Assembly: GCA_940671915.1 (NCBI GenBank)
Contig: CALNVZ010002974.1
Location: 22,783,967 to 22,847,966, forward strand
Direction of reading: 5' to 3'
Length of the DNA: 64,000 nucleotides
Source: Paracentrotus lividus
Taxonomy: Eukaryota > Echinodermata > Echinoidea > Camarodonta > Echinidae
The notes under the pieces are model-generated. The model made no database searches. It was not told the DNA's origin and was given only the letters and a program-made list of their open reading frames with translations. A program made the translations under genes and the position numbers. Each line of letters begins with the position of its first letter. Position 1 is the stretch's first letter. Below, one piece after another: positions 12,785-25,083 of this stretch.

Positions 12785-14510
12785 GTGAGAATTTAGAGTT
12801 GAAATTCATAAAATAATTTTGTACTAATAATTTTCCTTACTGTTGATAAGCAAGCTAAAAGATAAAGCAAGATAAAGAATGCCTTTCCATTCTTCATTTT
12901 AATGGCGATACATCTTAAGGGGACCCATTCCCTGGATATCATTTTCGAAATATTGACTCATTGAATAATTAGGGTTAACCCGCTTCGCGTGCATGAATGT
13001 TTTATGGTGATTTTCTGAAGAATACATATTCTTTTCCGCTTTTTAAAATCATATTCAAATGTTATCTAAAAATCAGATCCGAGGAAAATTGCTTAGAGTC
13101 AGGCTTCAAAATTATCTAGAGTCTTGGAAACTAAAAGAATATGTCTTCTGCAATCCGCGCGCACGTTGGGAAAGGAACTGGAGGCTTTTTACTTCTTACA
13201 GAGGGAAATAAAACTAATGGAACAAGTTCAAAACTAGTGAATAAACTACAGCCATGCGATCAGCAATTGAACAGCACCGGAAACGTACATTTATCAAGAA
13301 GATTTAATCATATAGCATGTATAGGCCTACTTTTCATTTAACCGAAAACGATTCCCTTGAACGTTTGTTCTGAATCTTTGTTAGTTTATGTTTTAAATAG
13401 GACTAGAACATGGTTGCAATCTTACGGTAATACACTCTGATTTCTGTTGCGTCAAAATAATTTGGAAATGGTTAAATTTGCCACTTGGAATGGCGGCCAG
13501 CTGGGAGTCAACACTTCGAATGGGTTGTGCAAATGATTTCACATAGATGCGATCTCACTTGGATCATTTATTTTGCGACAAAATGATATAAAATAAATCG
13601 AATCTGCAACCTTCAGTTACCAGTCCAACACTATTTATTCGTTATGACGCCCTGCTGTGTAATAGAATAGCTGGTTGTACTGTTTGTACACATTCTTTCA
13701 ACATAGTGCCAATAAAACATCCATCTCAAAAAGTTGCAAGTTTGGGAAGTAAATTTGCTTTAAAATTTCTTGCGTATAAATGTGACTTCTTTTTGACCAA
13801 TACTTGTGGTGCTTTAGTTTGACACCTACTAGAAGTAAAAGTGTGATGTAATTGAATCCAAGTACACGACACCGTATAAAATATAAGGATCGCAGTAAAA
13901 GACTTTGACAGTACTTAGTTCAGAGATTTATCGCGTCAGAACAAGAGTATAGTTACGTATTGATAATTGTTTGGGTAAAGTTTGAATAGTCGTCGCCTCG
14001 TCGCGGAAGCTTGTACACTGTTTGGTACCCGAACTATGAAACCTCCTTTAAAAGATATTTGCCTAAAGTGTCAACGAAATACATGGGATTGAGTAACTTT
14101 GGGAGGGGCTGTGGGCCCAACATGCCGACGTTACCTGTAATAATGTGTCAAGAGGAAACCCTGTAGACTTCATTTCGTAGGCATTAGACATGTTTCACGA
14201 TGATTAAAAAATGACAAGGATCATATTTGTTCCACATGGAGAGGGTATAAAGTATGCTCTTACTAATAAAGTTTAGTCATTTTATTGTGCTTTCGGTAGA
14301 TTTTTTAAAAGAAATTTCTCATGCCAAACTTTTATGTTTGGAATTGACTTCAACAAAAGAGAGATAGTTTCAGGACAATGCATTTATTGTAATACGTACG
14401 TTATTGCTAAGAAATGTATAATTATACATGTACATATTTCAATATATCCTTGACATGTCGCCATACCAGATTCACGATTTGAGTGCAAATATATTTTCTC
14501 CTGGCAACTC

Positions 14511-14760
14511 CCACCAGAATTTATCTTCTTGGGGCCGTCGTGTAGCTTCGCCCTTGTCTTGGAACCTTAGGTCTATTTTTCTAAGAAAGATATAAACGAA
14601 ACCTAATTGCAGTCTTGGGATAAATATGACAAAATCCCCTTGGCCACGGCATAGAGAAATTATTTTTTGGGGTCCCGTCGCGTTGTTCCGCCAATGTCTT
14701 GGAACCTAATGGTCATTATAAACGAAACCTTATTAGCGAGATTTTGAGTAATATGATAAG
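14511..14760. repeat. two-unit degenerate tandem repeat
   Basis: Two blocks with TTGGGG-CCGTCG, GTCTTGGAACCT and TATAAACGAAACCT recur with about 138 bp spacing (TTGGGG at about 14529 and 14667). They are diverged from each other and non-coding. Confidence 0.5.
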
Positions 14761-15762
14761 CTTCGTTATTCTTTCACGGATTATCCCAAGTCCTAAAAAT
14801 AATTTATTTGTTTGTTTATTACAATTTTTAAATTTATTTATTTGATTATTTTTTTTTATTTGTTCATTTTTTTATTATTTTTTTTTTTTTGGGGGGGGGG
14901 AGGACCTTTTATTTTGTTCCCATCTGTTGAAAATTTTTTTACCGGGTCTGGTTCATCTGCTTTAAGGAATAAAACGGCGGGGCACGCTGGACAACACTAT
15001 GAAAATGTTTGAAATAAAAAAGTAATAATTCGAAGGCTTGTAATTTTTCATTCTGGCGGTGGCTAATTATTTATGGCAATAAGTGTATGCCCAAAATGTG
15101 GCTCATGAATGTCTACCAAGGGATGCTGGATTTCCTGTGGGTTGAACCCATGATTATGAACTAAAGAGGACTCCTGCTGAATTCAGATAGTTTTAAATTT
15201 AGAGAAAATGAACAAACACAACATAAAGGTTTCTTAAAATCGGATGCAAATAACGAAGTCATATTTATTTTTTTCCCTCATTTTTTTCTCGATAAAACAT
15301 CAATAATCATTCATATTCACTGAGGAACTGATGATGTAATCGACCCATTTTTTTTATTTAATTTAATTTTTTTTTTTTTTATCAACTAACAATTGAAAAA
15401 TTTTTGCTCCAAGAATAGAAACAGGATGACTTTTTTTATGGGATATTTAGATCATCATTGATAAGAGATATTTTAATACACATTAGGAAAAAAATCGTTT
15501 CATACAATAAATACAAAGAAAAATTGTATTGAGACTATGCAAGATATATGCGTTCTGTTTTATCGAAAGTGCGAAGTTAAAGAATCATGACTAGTTTTTT
15601 TCATTCAATTTTGATGATGATTTAAGTGTTTTACTCGTTATATTTCACTCTGCTCTTAAAGTCACTAATTCCAGCCTACAGTCTCCTCTAATGGCAAGAG
15701 GCTCCTCATTTTACTTCCTTACAGCCTTACACCACCCTTTGCACTTTTGAAATGATTGTAAA

Positions 15763-15784
15763 ATATATATATATATATATATAT
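15763..15784. repeat. AT microsatellite
   Basis: Uninterrupted AT tract. A second AT-rich tract lies at about 16806-16880, on the far side of the palindromic element. Confidence 0.9.
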
Positions 15785-15839
15785 GGAGTGTAAGAGAATA
15801 CACGTACAACAGCCAATGGGCATCTTATTTAAATTTTGA

Positions 15840-15974
15840 AAGAAATGGGTGAAGGAAATAGTTGACGTAGCTCAAATCAAAGTTCCCCAGAGCTATCCAA
15901 TATCCAAAAAGGGAGGATAGCTCTGGGGACTTTGATTTGAGCTACGTCAACTATTATTCTCTTCACCCATTTCT
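15840..15974. repeat. near-perfect hairpin, about 59-bp arms
   Basis: The left arm (15840-15898) and right arm (15915-15974) are inverted complements with only a few differences, separated by a 16-base spacer. The inner arm reads GTAGCTCAAATCAAAG on the left and CTTTGATTTGAGCTAC on the right. It abuts the left end of the mariner-like palindrome but shares no sequence with it. It could be a small foldback MITE, or, if transcribed, a long hairpin RNA. I see no target duplication. Confidence 0.85.
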
Positions 15975-15983
15975 TTATATATA

Positions 15984-16805
15984 CCGAGTGAGTCAAAAAA
16001 AACTTTACACCTATAAAATGTCAATAAAAAGAAAACAAATTATAAACCCTAAATTATTTTACATATTCAGAAAGAGTAACTCCTCCGCATCTTCTGGTAC
16101 CATTTTGTGTGATATGTCTTTACGCTTGATGATGATGTTTGCGAACATGTCAATTTCGAATTGTGCCAGAAAGGGAGTAAAATCAAAACAACATAAAGCT
16201 AGAGAAAGCAACTTCATCCTGATTAAAATAGCATAACTTTTTAACGAAAATGTCTTCCGCTTAATAGCTTAGCAGGGTGTTGTTAAACATATTGACTACA
16301 TTTTGTTATGAAATTAGATTGACTCGTGAAGTAATGCATAAATGAGTACACATTAAAGAGCAAATTGCCACTGAAAGACCTAAAAAGGCCTCCTAATACT
16401 TTTGAAAAGTGATTATTTTGTCTTTGACGTGTGCTTACTCATGCTGACTCTATCGATCTATCTCATTTTCATACAAATGTAGTCAATATGTGTACAAACA
16501 TCCCTGCAAGTTATTAAGGCGAGACATTGATTTTCGTTAAAAAGTTATGCTATTTAATCAGGATGGAGTTGCTTTTTGATAGCTTTGTTGTTTTGATTTA
16601 CTCCCATTCTGGCACAATTCGAAATTGACATGTTCGCAAACAATGCGTCGTGTTCATCAAGTGTAAAGACATACCACACAAATGGTACCAGAAGATGCGG
16701 GAGGAGTTACTCTTTCAGAATATGTAAAATAATTTGGGGTTTATAAATTGTTTTCTTTTTATTGACATTTTTCTAGGTGGTTAAAGTTTTTTTTGACTCA
16801 CTCGG
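15984..16805. mobile_element. palindromic mariner-like MITE, copy 1
   Basis: The ends are CCGAGTGAGTCAAAAAAAAC and its inverted match ending GACTCACTCGG, next to TA on both sides. The whole element is a foldback: about 400 bp of the left half (AAAATGTCAATAAAAAG, TCTGGTACCATT, GCGAACATGTCAATTTCG, CTTTTTAACGAAAATG) recurs in reverse complement in the right half. No transposase is present. A related copy is at 56304-57145. Tc1/mariner membership is inferred from the terminus and the TA context. Confidence 0.8.
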
Positions 16806-17640
16806 TATATAATATTATATAATATATATATATATATATATATAATATATAATATATTATTATATACTATATATATTAACCTTAATAATATCCTTAATCG
16901 TATCAGGACAATTTCCCTAGGCAATTACCCCCCCCCCCCACTTTAAATCGGATTACAGTTAAGTTTATAGTTTATAGGTATTTGTCTTGGTAGTTGCCCG
17001 GGGGCTATTGTCTAGGTAGTTATCATAGAACGGTCCGTAATCCTTATAACATCACAAAGTCCGAAAGAAGTTCATGCTTGGGTAAGCATTTCCCAATTTC
17101 ATAATAAAAGGACATAAAACGATTCTACCAGAATTGACTATTTATTATAGGCATGTTAGAATATTCAATATTTATATTAATATTTCCACCTCTTTGCTAA
17201 TCAAATTGGCCGGTATTCTCGAAAAGTGATTAAACTTTAGTTACCCTTCGAGAAAACCGGCCATTGTATCACAAAGTATGACATATTTTTTTATAAAGAT
17301 TTGCTCTTAGAAGGAGGGCATGAATTATTTCTCTAAAGACCAATATATACCCAGGACCTTACCCCTCCATATGTATACACACATAAACACGCATTCACTC
17401 ACACAAAAAACACACACGCACACACCCCAAGCTTAGTGTGATTTATTCTCACTTTCCTTCATATACGATTTGCCGTTTATATTCTCAGTGTCATCACAAA
17501 TTCAATTAAAGTTCTGGTTAATTACATCCTGTTGCCATCTTTTCTTTATGGCACGATATTAAAGTTTTTCACAATATGACGATTTACTTTTTAGCTTCGG
17601 GGCAGTCCTTGAAATTGCCACTGTGATCGGGTTTCCGGAA

Positions 17641-18050
17641 CATAGCACCTCTACAACTAAATGTATAGCATTGCGTATAATAGCGTAAAAGAGAAATGGA
17701 GAAATTTCAAATGTTGGATTCAGGCAGCCATGACGTCCCAAATACCCGGGACAATCAACGCACTCATTAGCAAGGTCCCGCTGGAGGACAAATTCGATTT
17801 AGGATGGGTAAATCCCAAACATAGCGCCTTTATTATGGGCACCTGCAAGGGAAGCGCATACTTATGTATATATATATCCTCTTACGGAGATATGCAAGTG
17901 TTAAAGAAGGAAGCATGCCCCATTTATGGCAAACAGGGAGACTTTTCGAGACTCGTTAAAAACAAAATGCATGCCGCCAAAACCATTTTTTTTCCAATAA
18001 CTTACGATTTATACTTACCCATTATATCAAGTCGCGGTATTTCACTTTCT
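17641..18050 (+). other. higher-GC island with a long open frame, function unknown
   Basis: This stretch is less AT-rich than its surroundings and lies inside the longest open frame of the window (17661-18155, 164 codons). The frame runs on into a CA microsatellite, giving a His-Thr tract, and I recognise no domain, no signal peptide and no matching splice pattern. A frame of this length is borderline for chance in 64 kb of such DNA. A conserved regulatory element is as likely as an exon. Confidence 0.2.
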
Positions 18051-18083
18051 TTTCTTTGTGATGCATCTCAGTTTACATTTATT

Positions 18084-18111
18084 CACACACACACACACAC
18101 ACACACTCACA
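18084..18111. repeat. CA microsatellite
   Basis: CA dinucleotide tract with one interruption. Confidence 0.9.
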
Positions 18112-18961
18112 CCATTGTGCTGAATATACATGATAAATGGATACATGATCGCTGAATGGTTTATTTGAATGGAATATATTTTTCGACAATTTGATGGGGA
18201 AAGTTATCCGCGTTATTGAAAAGTGAAAGTATTCTTTTAAGGACTTTCTATTCTTAACTTGTATTCGATTTATAAGGTTTAATATTCGGCATGACCATTT
18301 AAAAGCATGGAGATTACTTTGAAATGACCTACTTTGATTACCACTTTTTGCCTTCCAATCAATCTCACGAAAATAAAAGCGGGTTGACGAGCCTCTAAAA
18401 AGCACAAAAATAAGGAAAAGAAACGTCAGGAAGTATTCGAATCTACTCATTAAGTTCAGTTATATTTTTCTCAATCGAGTCACTGAATCGGATGCATTTG
18501 ATACGAGTGGTTACATACCTTTACTTTCGGCTCGGCAAATCTTGTGACATAGCCAAGGTCAGCTAGGGCTCCATTCCACAAGATTCGGTTATAAGGAGTC
18601 GGCGAATGTTGATCTCGGAGTTGAAGTTCTTTACGTTTGTGAATCTTGAATTACTGTGATTGCATCGTGACTGGAAGAGGAAGCAGAGAGTTATTAGATG
18701 ATGGGATTTATTTCTAAGACGGGACCTCCAGAAGGACTTGAAGGTCCCCATTTACTATATTCGAAAAAGGCAAATAATCAAGAACAAAACTTTTACTTGT
18801 CTGTTGTGTTTTATTTATTTTTTGCAGTTGTTTTTTCTACGAATTAAACGAATCTTATTTGCATAAAATTACAAAATGACACACAGTCTTATCTTTTTTT
18901 ATAAACAATTATCACCAATCCCCCTGTCTGCAATATTCAAATGTTGACGTCATCACCAAAG

Positions 18962-19651
18962 TGCCCATATTAACTGCATGTGCAGGTAATATGGGCATAT
19001 GTATTTAATGTATTTTTAAAAAACTACAATGACTCTACTATGTCTGGAATTCGCTTAAAATGTTGAAAATCATTAACTTTAAGATATCATTTGAAATCAT
19101 ATGACCCTTCAGTATATACTTTGACTATATATTTCATTGTTTTGTATTTTGTATTATTATTATTATTTTTTTTCCAAATATTATTTTAAATATCATTTTC
19201 ATTATACAAATCAATATAGGCCTACAATAAGTTATTTATATTAATTATATACTGTGAATATACCCCTAAAAATCGTTGCAAAGAGATTCATGAGTTTGAT
19301 GATGAGATTTTCGCCATTTTGGACTGCCCGTATTACCTGCACTAATGTTGCTATGTCAGGCAAGCATTCAATGCCATATTGCACCCCTTCACTACAACAA
19401 ATTGACCTGTACACGCTAGTATGATCAAAATGAAACTATAAGCTTACTAAATATACAAACAATTGAGGTTACCCTCTCAAACACTATTTCACCATCACAT
19501 TCTGTGAAATATCAAATTTTCATCAGGGTAAAAAAAAGCCTTAAGCTTTACCTACCTTGTTGGTTTTCAGCAATTTTCTCAGAGAAATTTCGGCATCAGA
19601 TGCTCTCACGATGATAGATTTTCGTATACAGTTCTTAATAAACAACATTAC

Positions 19652-19690
<39 letters not shown>

Positions 19691-19758
19691 GTTATTATTA
19701 TATTATACATTATTTGCTTCAGGTGGCCCATATTACCTGCTAGCCCATATTACCTGCA
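18962..19758. repeat. cluster of five copies of a 16-bp motif
   Basis: Variants of TGCCCATATTACCTGCA occur at 18962-18978 (+, one mismatch), 18981-18997 (-), 19326-19341 (+, one mismatch), 19726-19740 (+) and 19743-19758 (+). The first two form a 17-bp-arm palindrome with a 2-base centre. The last two are direct repeats 2 bases apart. The outward-facing pair 18981/19758 would make inverted termini of a 778-bp element, but no target duplication is visible. The interval also holds an ATT microsatellite (19652-19690). Confidence 0.65.
19652..19690. repeat. ATT microsatellite
   Basis: Perfect ATT trinucleotide tract. Confidence 0.95.
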
Positions 19759-20070
19759 TAATATACCCTTTGTAAATTAGAAGGAAAAAAACAGTGCCTT
19801 CAAGTTTGTCCCTTATATGCATCTGATAAAATTTCTCTAAGATCTCCAACGTTTGACAAGTCTTGAAGGATATTTGAAACTCTTTAAATGGCCATACGAT
19901 TTTAGCCATGCCCCTCAGTCACCGGTGTATTAATTACTTTGAGTAATTATATTTTTTTAATTACCAGTTTACCTTAATTGCAGTATATACTATATTTAGC
20001 ATGAAACTCGAATCTATGCTTTTACATGTGAAATGCAAGTAATCAGAAAATAATATTGATGGTAACTTTT

Positions 20071-20104
<34 letters not shown>

Positions 20105-20125
20105 GTAATAATAATAATAATAATA
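20071..20125. repeat. AAT microsatellite
   Basis: AAT tract with one interruption. Confidence 0.95.
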
Positions 20126-22252
20126 ACTATAGTTTAATTGTCCTTGTATTAGAATTTGCGTGTGAGAGAAATAATGCAGCTATGGTATTTTATAATATTT
20201 TTCTGCACACTTTTTTTGCCGCGTTAGCCTAAGAATGTCAAAATTTACATTTTCTTAATCAGTAAACCAGTCATTACATCTTAATGAATTTCACCATCTG
20301 ATTACAAAGCATGCTTCGTAGATATTTCTGTAGATATAATTATACGCAATGCCTTAATAAAGAACAATGTACATCGATTGAAGGTCGTCGTCATTCGACC
20401 CCTTGGTTTATGCTTTTACATATTCAATGCCTCAATAAGATCCCAAATGTAAGTATATCAATTGAACACAAAAAATAATGGATGAAAAGAAATGTTTTAA
20501 ACCTTAGACAAATTGGCTATTTATATTCTACATTATAGTGATCAAATTGCCGTTGTCTTTAAATATGTTAAAGCGCATCGATCCTTCTATCAACCAGACA
20601 CTTAAGCCTTTCAGTGTAGACTTGTGAAACGAGGGTACTAGCAAAAAAATCAATATGAAATGTCTTTATCATTATGTATAGCGGATTGGCCATTTTTTCC
20701 TGACATATTTATGAATTGTCCCTATTGGCATCCAAGATCACAGGCAGAGCTAACTAATAAATGATGGAAAGAAGGCTTAATCTAGCTTGAGGTATCAATC
20801 AATTTGCATCCCAGTCTGCCTGACCTATGTTAGTATACCTAATGGATATAGCCTGTAAGAAAATCGATATTAATTCGTTGACACATTATTCCTCATCGTA
20901 TCAATAATTGCATGTGGCATAGGATTAAAATGATTACTCTACCTTGTATAGTTTTCCAATAACATGGTTTGACAAATGTATCTCACTTTGATGTCCGACA
21001 GAATGTACCTTAAAATAACTTTTATTGGTGTTATCAAGCTCATTTGGTCATGGGGGTTAATAAACACATTCTAACCTTCAGAATGTTATAAATGGTATCA
21101 GTATTCCGTTTGGAGCATGGAAGAATAAGTAAAACAGTACTACATAATGTTTAAGCCGATGGCGTTCCCAGGTTTAGGTTATCTACTTAGTGTCCTGTTG
21201 GCAATGTAGTCGTTTTAGAACAAGGGGGAGTTATTATTTGGTGTGAACTTATTTTTTCCTGACTATCAAAAGACAATAAATTTGTTAGCACATGTCACTT
21301 TTAATATGTAAGATTTGTCATAATGGTATTAATGCATGCCTAACACTACTGCTTTGAGCTTTGAGCTTTTCTTACTGTGTGATTCGATTACGCAAATTAT
21401 TAAGGGGCAAGTTAATCCTACATTTTCCTCAGTTTAATTATATCGAGCTGTTATGCAGCCCTTTAGACTCTAAGATAATATTTACTAAATTGAAAAGATG
21501 ATGTTTTTATTAGGTGTTTTTATGGTGAGAATTTTTTTTCGATATGGTTTATATTTAGAAGCAGAATGATTACGAATAAAATTTTTTTTAAAAGGTCATG
21601 TTTGGGACTATGGTGGTTTGATGGAATATGACCTTTAACGACAACTTAAATCATCAAGAATTGAATTTTGATAACACGTTGATGAAATAATGCCCTATAA
21701 TTTTTGTGGCATATGAATAATTCAAAATTAGACATGATGTTTTTCTAAAAATATATATCGATATAATTATATACATGCGTGTATCTTATTTCTTGATCTG
21801 TTTTTGTTTTTCAATCTATACCATAATGTCTTCACATGGGGAGCCGTTTTTAAAATTTGATCCATATAATCTGACTAGGAAACTTGGAACCTGCTATTGA
21901 TAATCAATCAATGTCTCTGCTGGCATTGATTATTTTCATCAAAAATACATTCCGTTACTTTGAAAGCTCTATAGCATTAATGTGCATTTGCAAATGTAAT
22001 TTAAACAACTGCTATAGTTCGTAATGTGGCTTTTAGTTCAATCAATATATGCAGGCTTTTGTTTTCGTTATGTGTAGAGTAATACGTTGATTAACCAAGG
22101 CTATTTATGTATCTAATTCGTGATTAAGTGAACATTAACCATTTCTATTCTTTACAATGGTATTAATTGCGTTTGCCATTAAAATAAAAAAAAAGAGAGA
22201 AAAGTAAGAAAAGAGCAAAACAAATACATGATTTATATTCCACGTTCCTGAA

Positions 22253-24282
22253 CACTGAAAACCTAAACGGGTAGACCGACTAGCTTTAAAGCTAGTCGTA
22301 GTGATGCCCAGACGGACTAGCTTTAAAACTAGTCGGTCACGACGGACTAGCTTTCCTTCAACACAACCCGGTTATTACGGACTAGCTTTAAAACTCGTCC
22401 GTCTCTACGGACTAGCTGGAAAGCTAGTCCCTCAAGTTAGTCCGTCAAGACGGACTAGTTTTAATGATCGTCGGTCACGACGGACTAGCTTTCCAGAAAG
22501 CTAGTCGGTCATGACAGACTAGCTTTAAAGCTAGTCGGTCACAACAGACTAATTTTAACTAGCTTTAAGAGCGTAGCTACGGTCCACAACAAGACTAATT
22601 TTAAAGCTCGTCCGTCGTGACCGACTAATTTGACGGACTAGCATAAAAGCTAGTCGTAGTGATGCCAGACTGATGAGCTTTTGAGCAGGACTAGCTTTAC
22701 AGCTAGTCGGTCATGGTGTAAAGCTAGTCCGTCGCGCTTTTCTGCCGCGATGTTCTTGCTGCTGCTTGAACGACTAGCATGACGGACGAGGTTAATATGG
22801 CTTCACCAACTAGTCAGAGACGTCAAATCTGAAATATTAGAAGACATTATAAGCAAAAATAAAAATAAATTAAATAAATTATTATGATGATATAAATCAG
22901 AAAGACAGGAATTAATACAGGAGGCATAATTAGTTAACATAATGGCAATTATCAAATAATGGGGGCACGGGGCCCAGGGGTCGCCGCCATGGCTTGCATC
23001 ATCAGACTTTTTGTTGTAGGCCTACCTGCTTTTGTATTTTCGGCGTTTACACTTGTCCTTGAGAGCCACTCAGAATCCCAAAGTCGTGCCTCTAATCCAA
23101 TATTCTTTCTTTCAGATACAAGTAATCTAAAAGAAAAGTAGCCTATATTCATTATTAGAATAAATTTCAATTGTCATAGTTACCATCGTTGTAAATACAC
23201 ACAATTTATAAATTGATTTGGGAAGACATAATTTTTCGCGTTGGTGATTATAGCATTAATCTATGTGAAAAAATAGATATCTGTGAACTGAAACTTAAGA
23301 AATTAAAAAAGAGTACTTACCAGTCAGTCACAGGAAGGAGATTGCCAATTATAATTAAAAAAATCTTAAGCTCTACGGGTATATCAATTGAGCGTCTTAC
23401 AGTTTGCTCATTAAATGAATTCACATACAGATATGCAACGAACATGTCCTTTTCGCAATGCGCATGTTATTCAATCAATTGACCACCTTCTATTTACTGC
23501 TGTTGCTAAGCCGGGCATTCACCAGCAATCTATAAGAATAGACGGTTCATGGGTTCTATAGTAACGAAGTATTCAATCAGCCGTTAATTAAAGAAGGGAC
23601 ACATATTTTAACCTACTCGTGAATGGCATACTATTCACGATTGAGGTTATATTTCGGCTATCGTATTGCTCTCAGATTGTCAAGCAAAAACAACCTTTGT
23701 TTGAGAATGTTGATTGTATCCAACTTCTATTTACTGTTATTGCCAAGCTGGGCATTCACCAGCAATCTGTAAGAAAATACCGGGTTCTTGAGTTTATAGT
23801 AACAAGGTATTCAATTAGCCTGTAATTGAAGAATGGAGAACAATATTTGGAATTTACCGGTACTCGTGAATTGCATACTTGTCATGATAGATGTTATGTC
23901 TCGTAAGCTTTCAGATTGTCAAGCCAAAACAACCTTTGTTTCAGAATGTATCAACTTGATTATGCTCGGAAACAGAATAAATAGAGAAGGTACATTGAAA
24001 CGACATGCAACTATTTGTATCAAAAGCTAGTCAGTCATTTTAATGGGTAAATTCGGTCCACCCAGCTACTTTTATGGACCTAGTCGGTCGCGTCGACGGA
24101 CTAGCATCAAGCTTGACGAACGAGCTTAAAGCTCGTCCGTCAAGTTGAGAGATGTAGATTCAGTTGTAAGCTAGTCCGTCTCAACGGACTAACATGACAG
24201 ACTGGCTTTAAAACTAGTCCGTCTTGACCGACTAGCTTTAAAGCTAGTCGGTCCATTGACGGACGAGGTTACGTTTTCAGTG
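22253..24282 (+). mobile_element. non-autonomous CACTA-like DNA transposon, copy 2
   Basis: It has the same termini as the element at 3235-5507 (CACTGAAAACC at the left, GTTTTCAGTG at the right). AA lies immediately outside both ends (22251-22252 and 24283-24284), again fitting a 2-bp target duplication. It lacks the nested 276-bp MITE. Its left palindrome array (about 22276-22790) is longer and rearranged compared with copy 1. The interior aligns closely with copy 1 along its length, including the tandem duplication of about 240 bp, and has no transposase frame. The close match of the two copies suggests fairly recent activity of the family. Confidence 0.8.
22276..22790. repeat. left subterminal palindrome array, copy 2
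   Basis: Many variants of GACTAGCTTTAAAGCTAGTC occur in both orientations. Extra units relative to copy 1 lie around 22440-22610, where the unit GAAAGCTAGTC and a GCGTAGCTACGGTCC insertion occur. This indicates expansion or rearrangement of the array between copies. Confidence 0.7.
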
Positions 24283-25045
24283 AAGGTCTGATGACATTGG
24301 GGTATTTTACTGGTAAAACTATGATACAATCATATAGATGTATTCAATTACTTTACGTAATATTTGCATTCCCTGTTTCATGAATGTATGTTGACGGGTG
24401 ACTGATATGTTCACACAAATCAGTGTTTCGTTTACCATAGATCAACAGGGAGATTACATGGCTAATGAAGTCAAATAACTGCAAGAATGTTGTGCATAAG
24501 ATGAAAATGGGAGATACATTGTCTTTAAATCATGATTTTCAGGAAGTTTAGCACAGTTTCGGTTAAATAGCTTGGTTATGACTTCTACATGCATTCTCAG
24601 ATGAGTCATGTCCAAGTTCATTGAATCTTAGCAAAATGAGGAACACGTATTCAAAAAATGAAAGATCAGGTCTCCCCTCGGTAATTGAGTCTAAACCCGA
24701 GAATTGGTTGTACTTAGAGATCAGTTATCTGGTAGTTATGATCACTCGACCGCGATAATTCCATTACACGCCTGTTTGAGGTCCATCCGATTGAACAATC
24801 CTGTGTGGGCGACCAAACTATAGCTGAAAAGTCGTCGGCATATATGTAGTTTTGTCATTATTGGGGTGGAATGGAAAGAGGGTTTGCGGAAGTGACACAG
24901 TCTCATGCAGAGAGCGTGTATCATTACTCAAAATTACCGACGGAACGATAAAGAACAAGGCTAGCTACACTTTCCTCGTATTAAATTTTATTATATACTA
25001 ATTAATGAAAATGAAATAGAGAACAATAGCAGGAAGTGCGTGTGA

Positions 25046-25082
<37 letters not shown>
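25046..25082. repeat. TG microsatellite
   Basis: Uninterrupted TG tract. Confidence 0.95.

Positions 25083-25083
<1 letters not shown>

Noticed and set aside
13868-13925. Core promoter with TATAAAA near 13875
   Set aside because: TATA-like words are very common in this AT-rich sequence, and no exon or conserved start follows.
17661-18155. Longest open frame in the window (164 codons, + strand) as a gene
   Set aside because: It runs into a CA microsatellite, shows no recognisable domain and overlaps an open frame on the other strand. Its length is borderline for chance in this much AT-rich DNA. Kept only as a low-confidence island.
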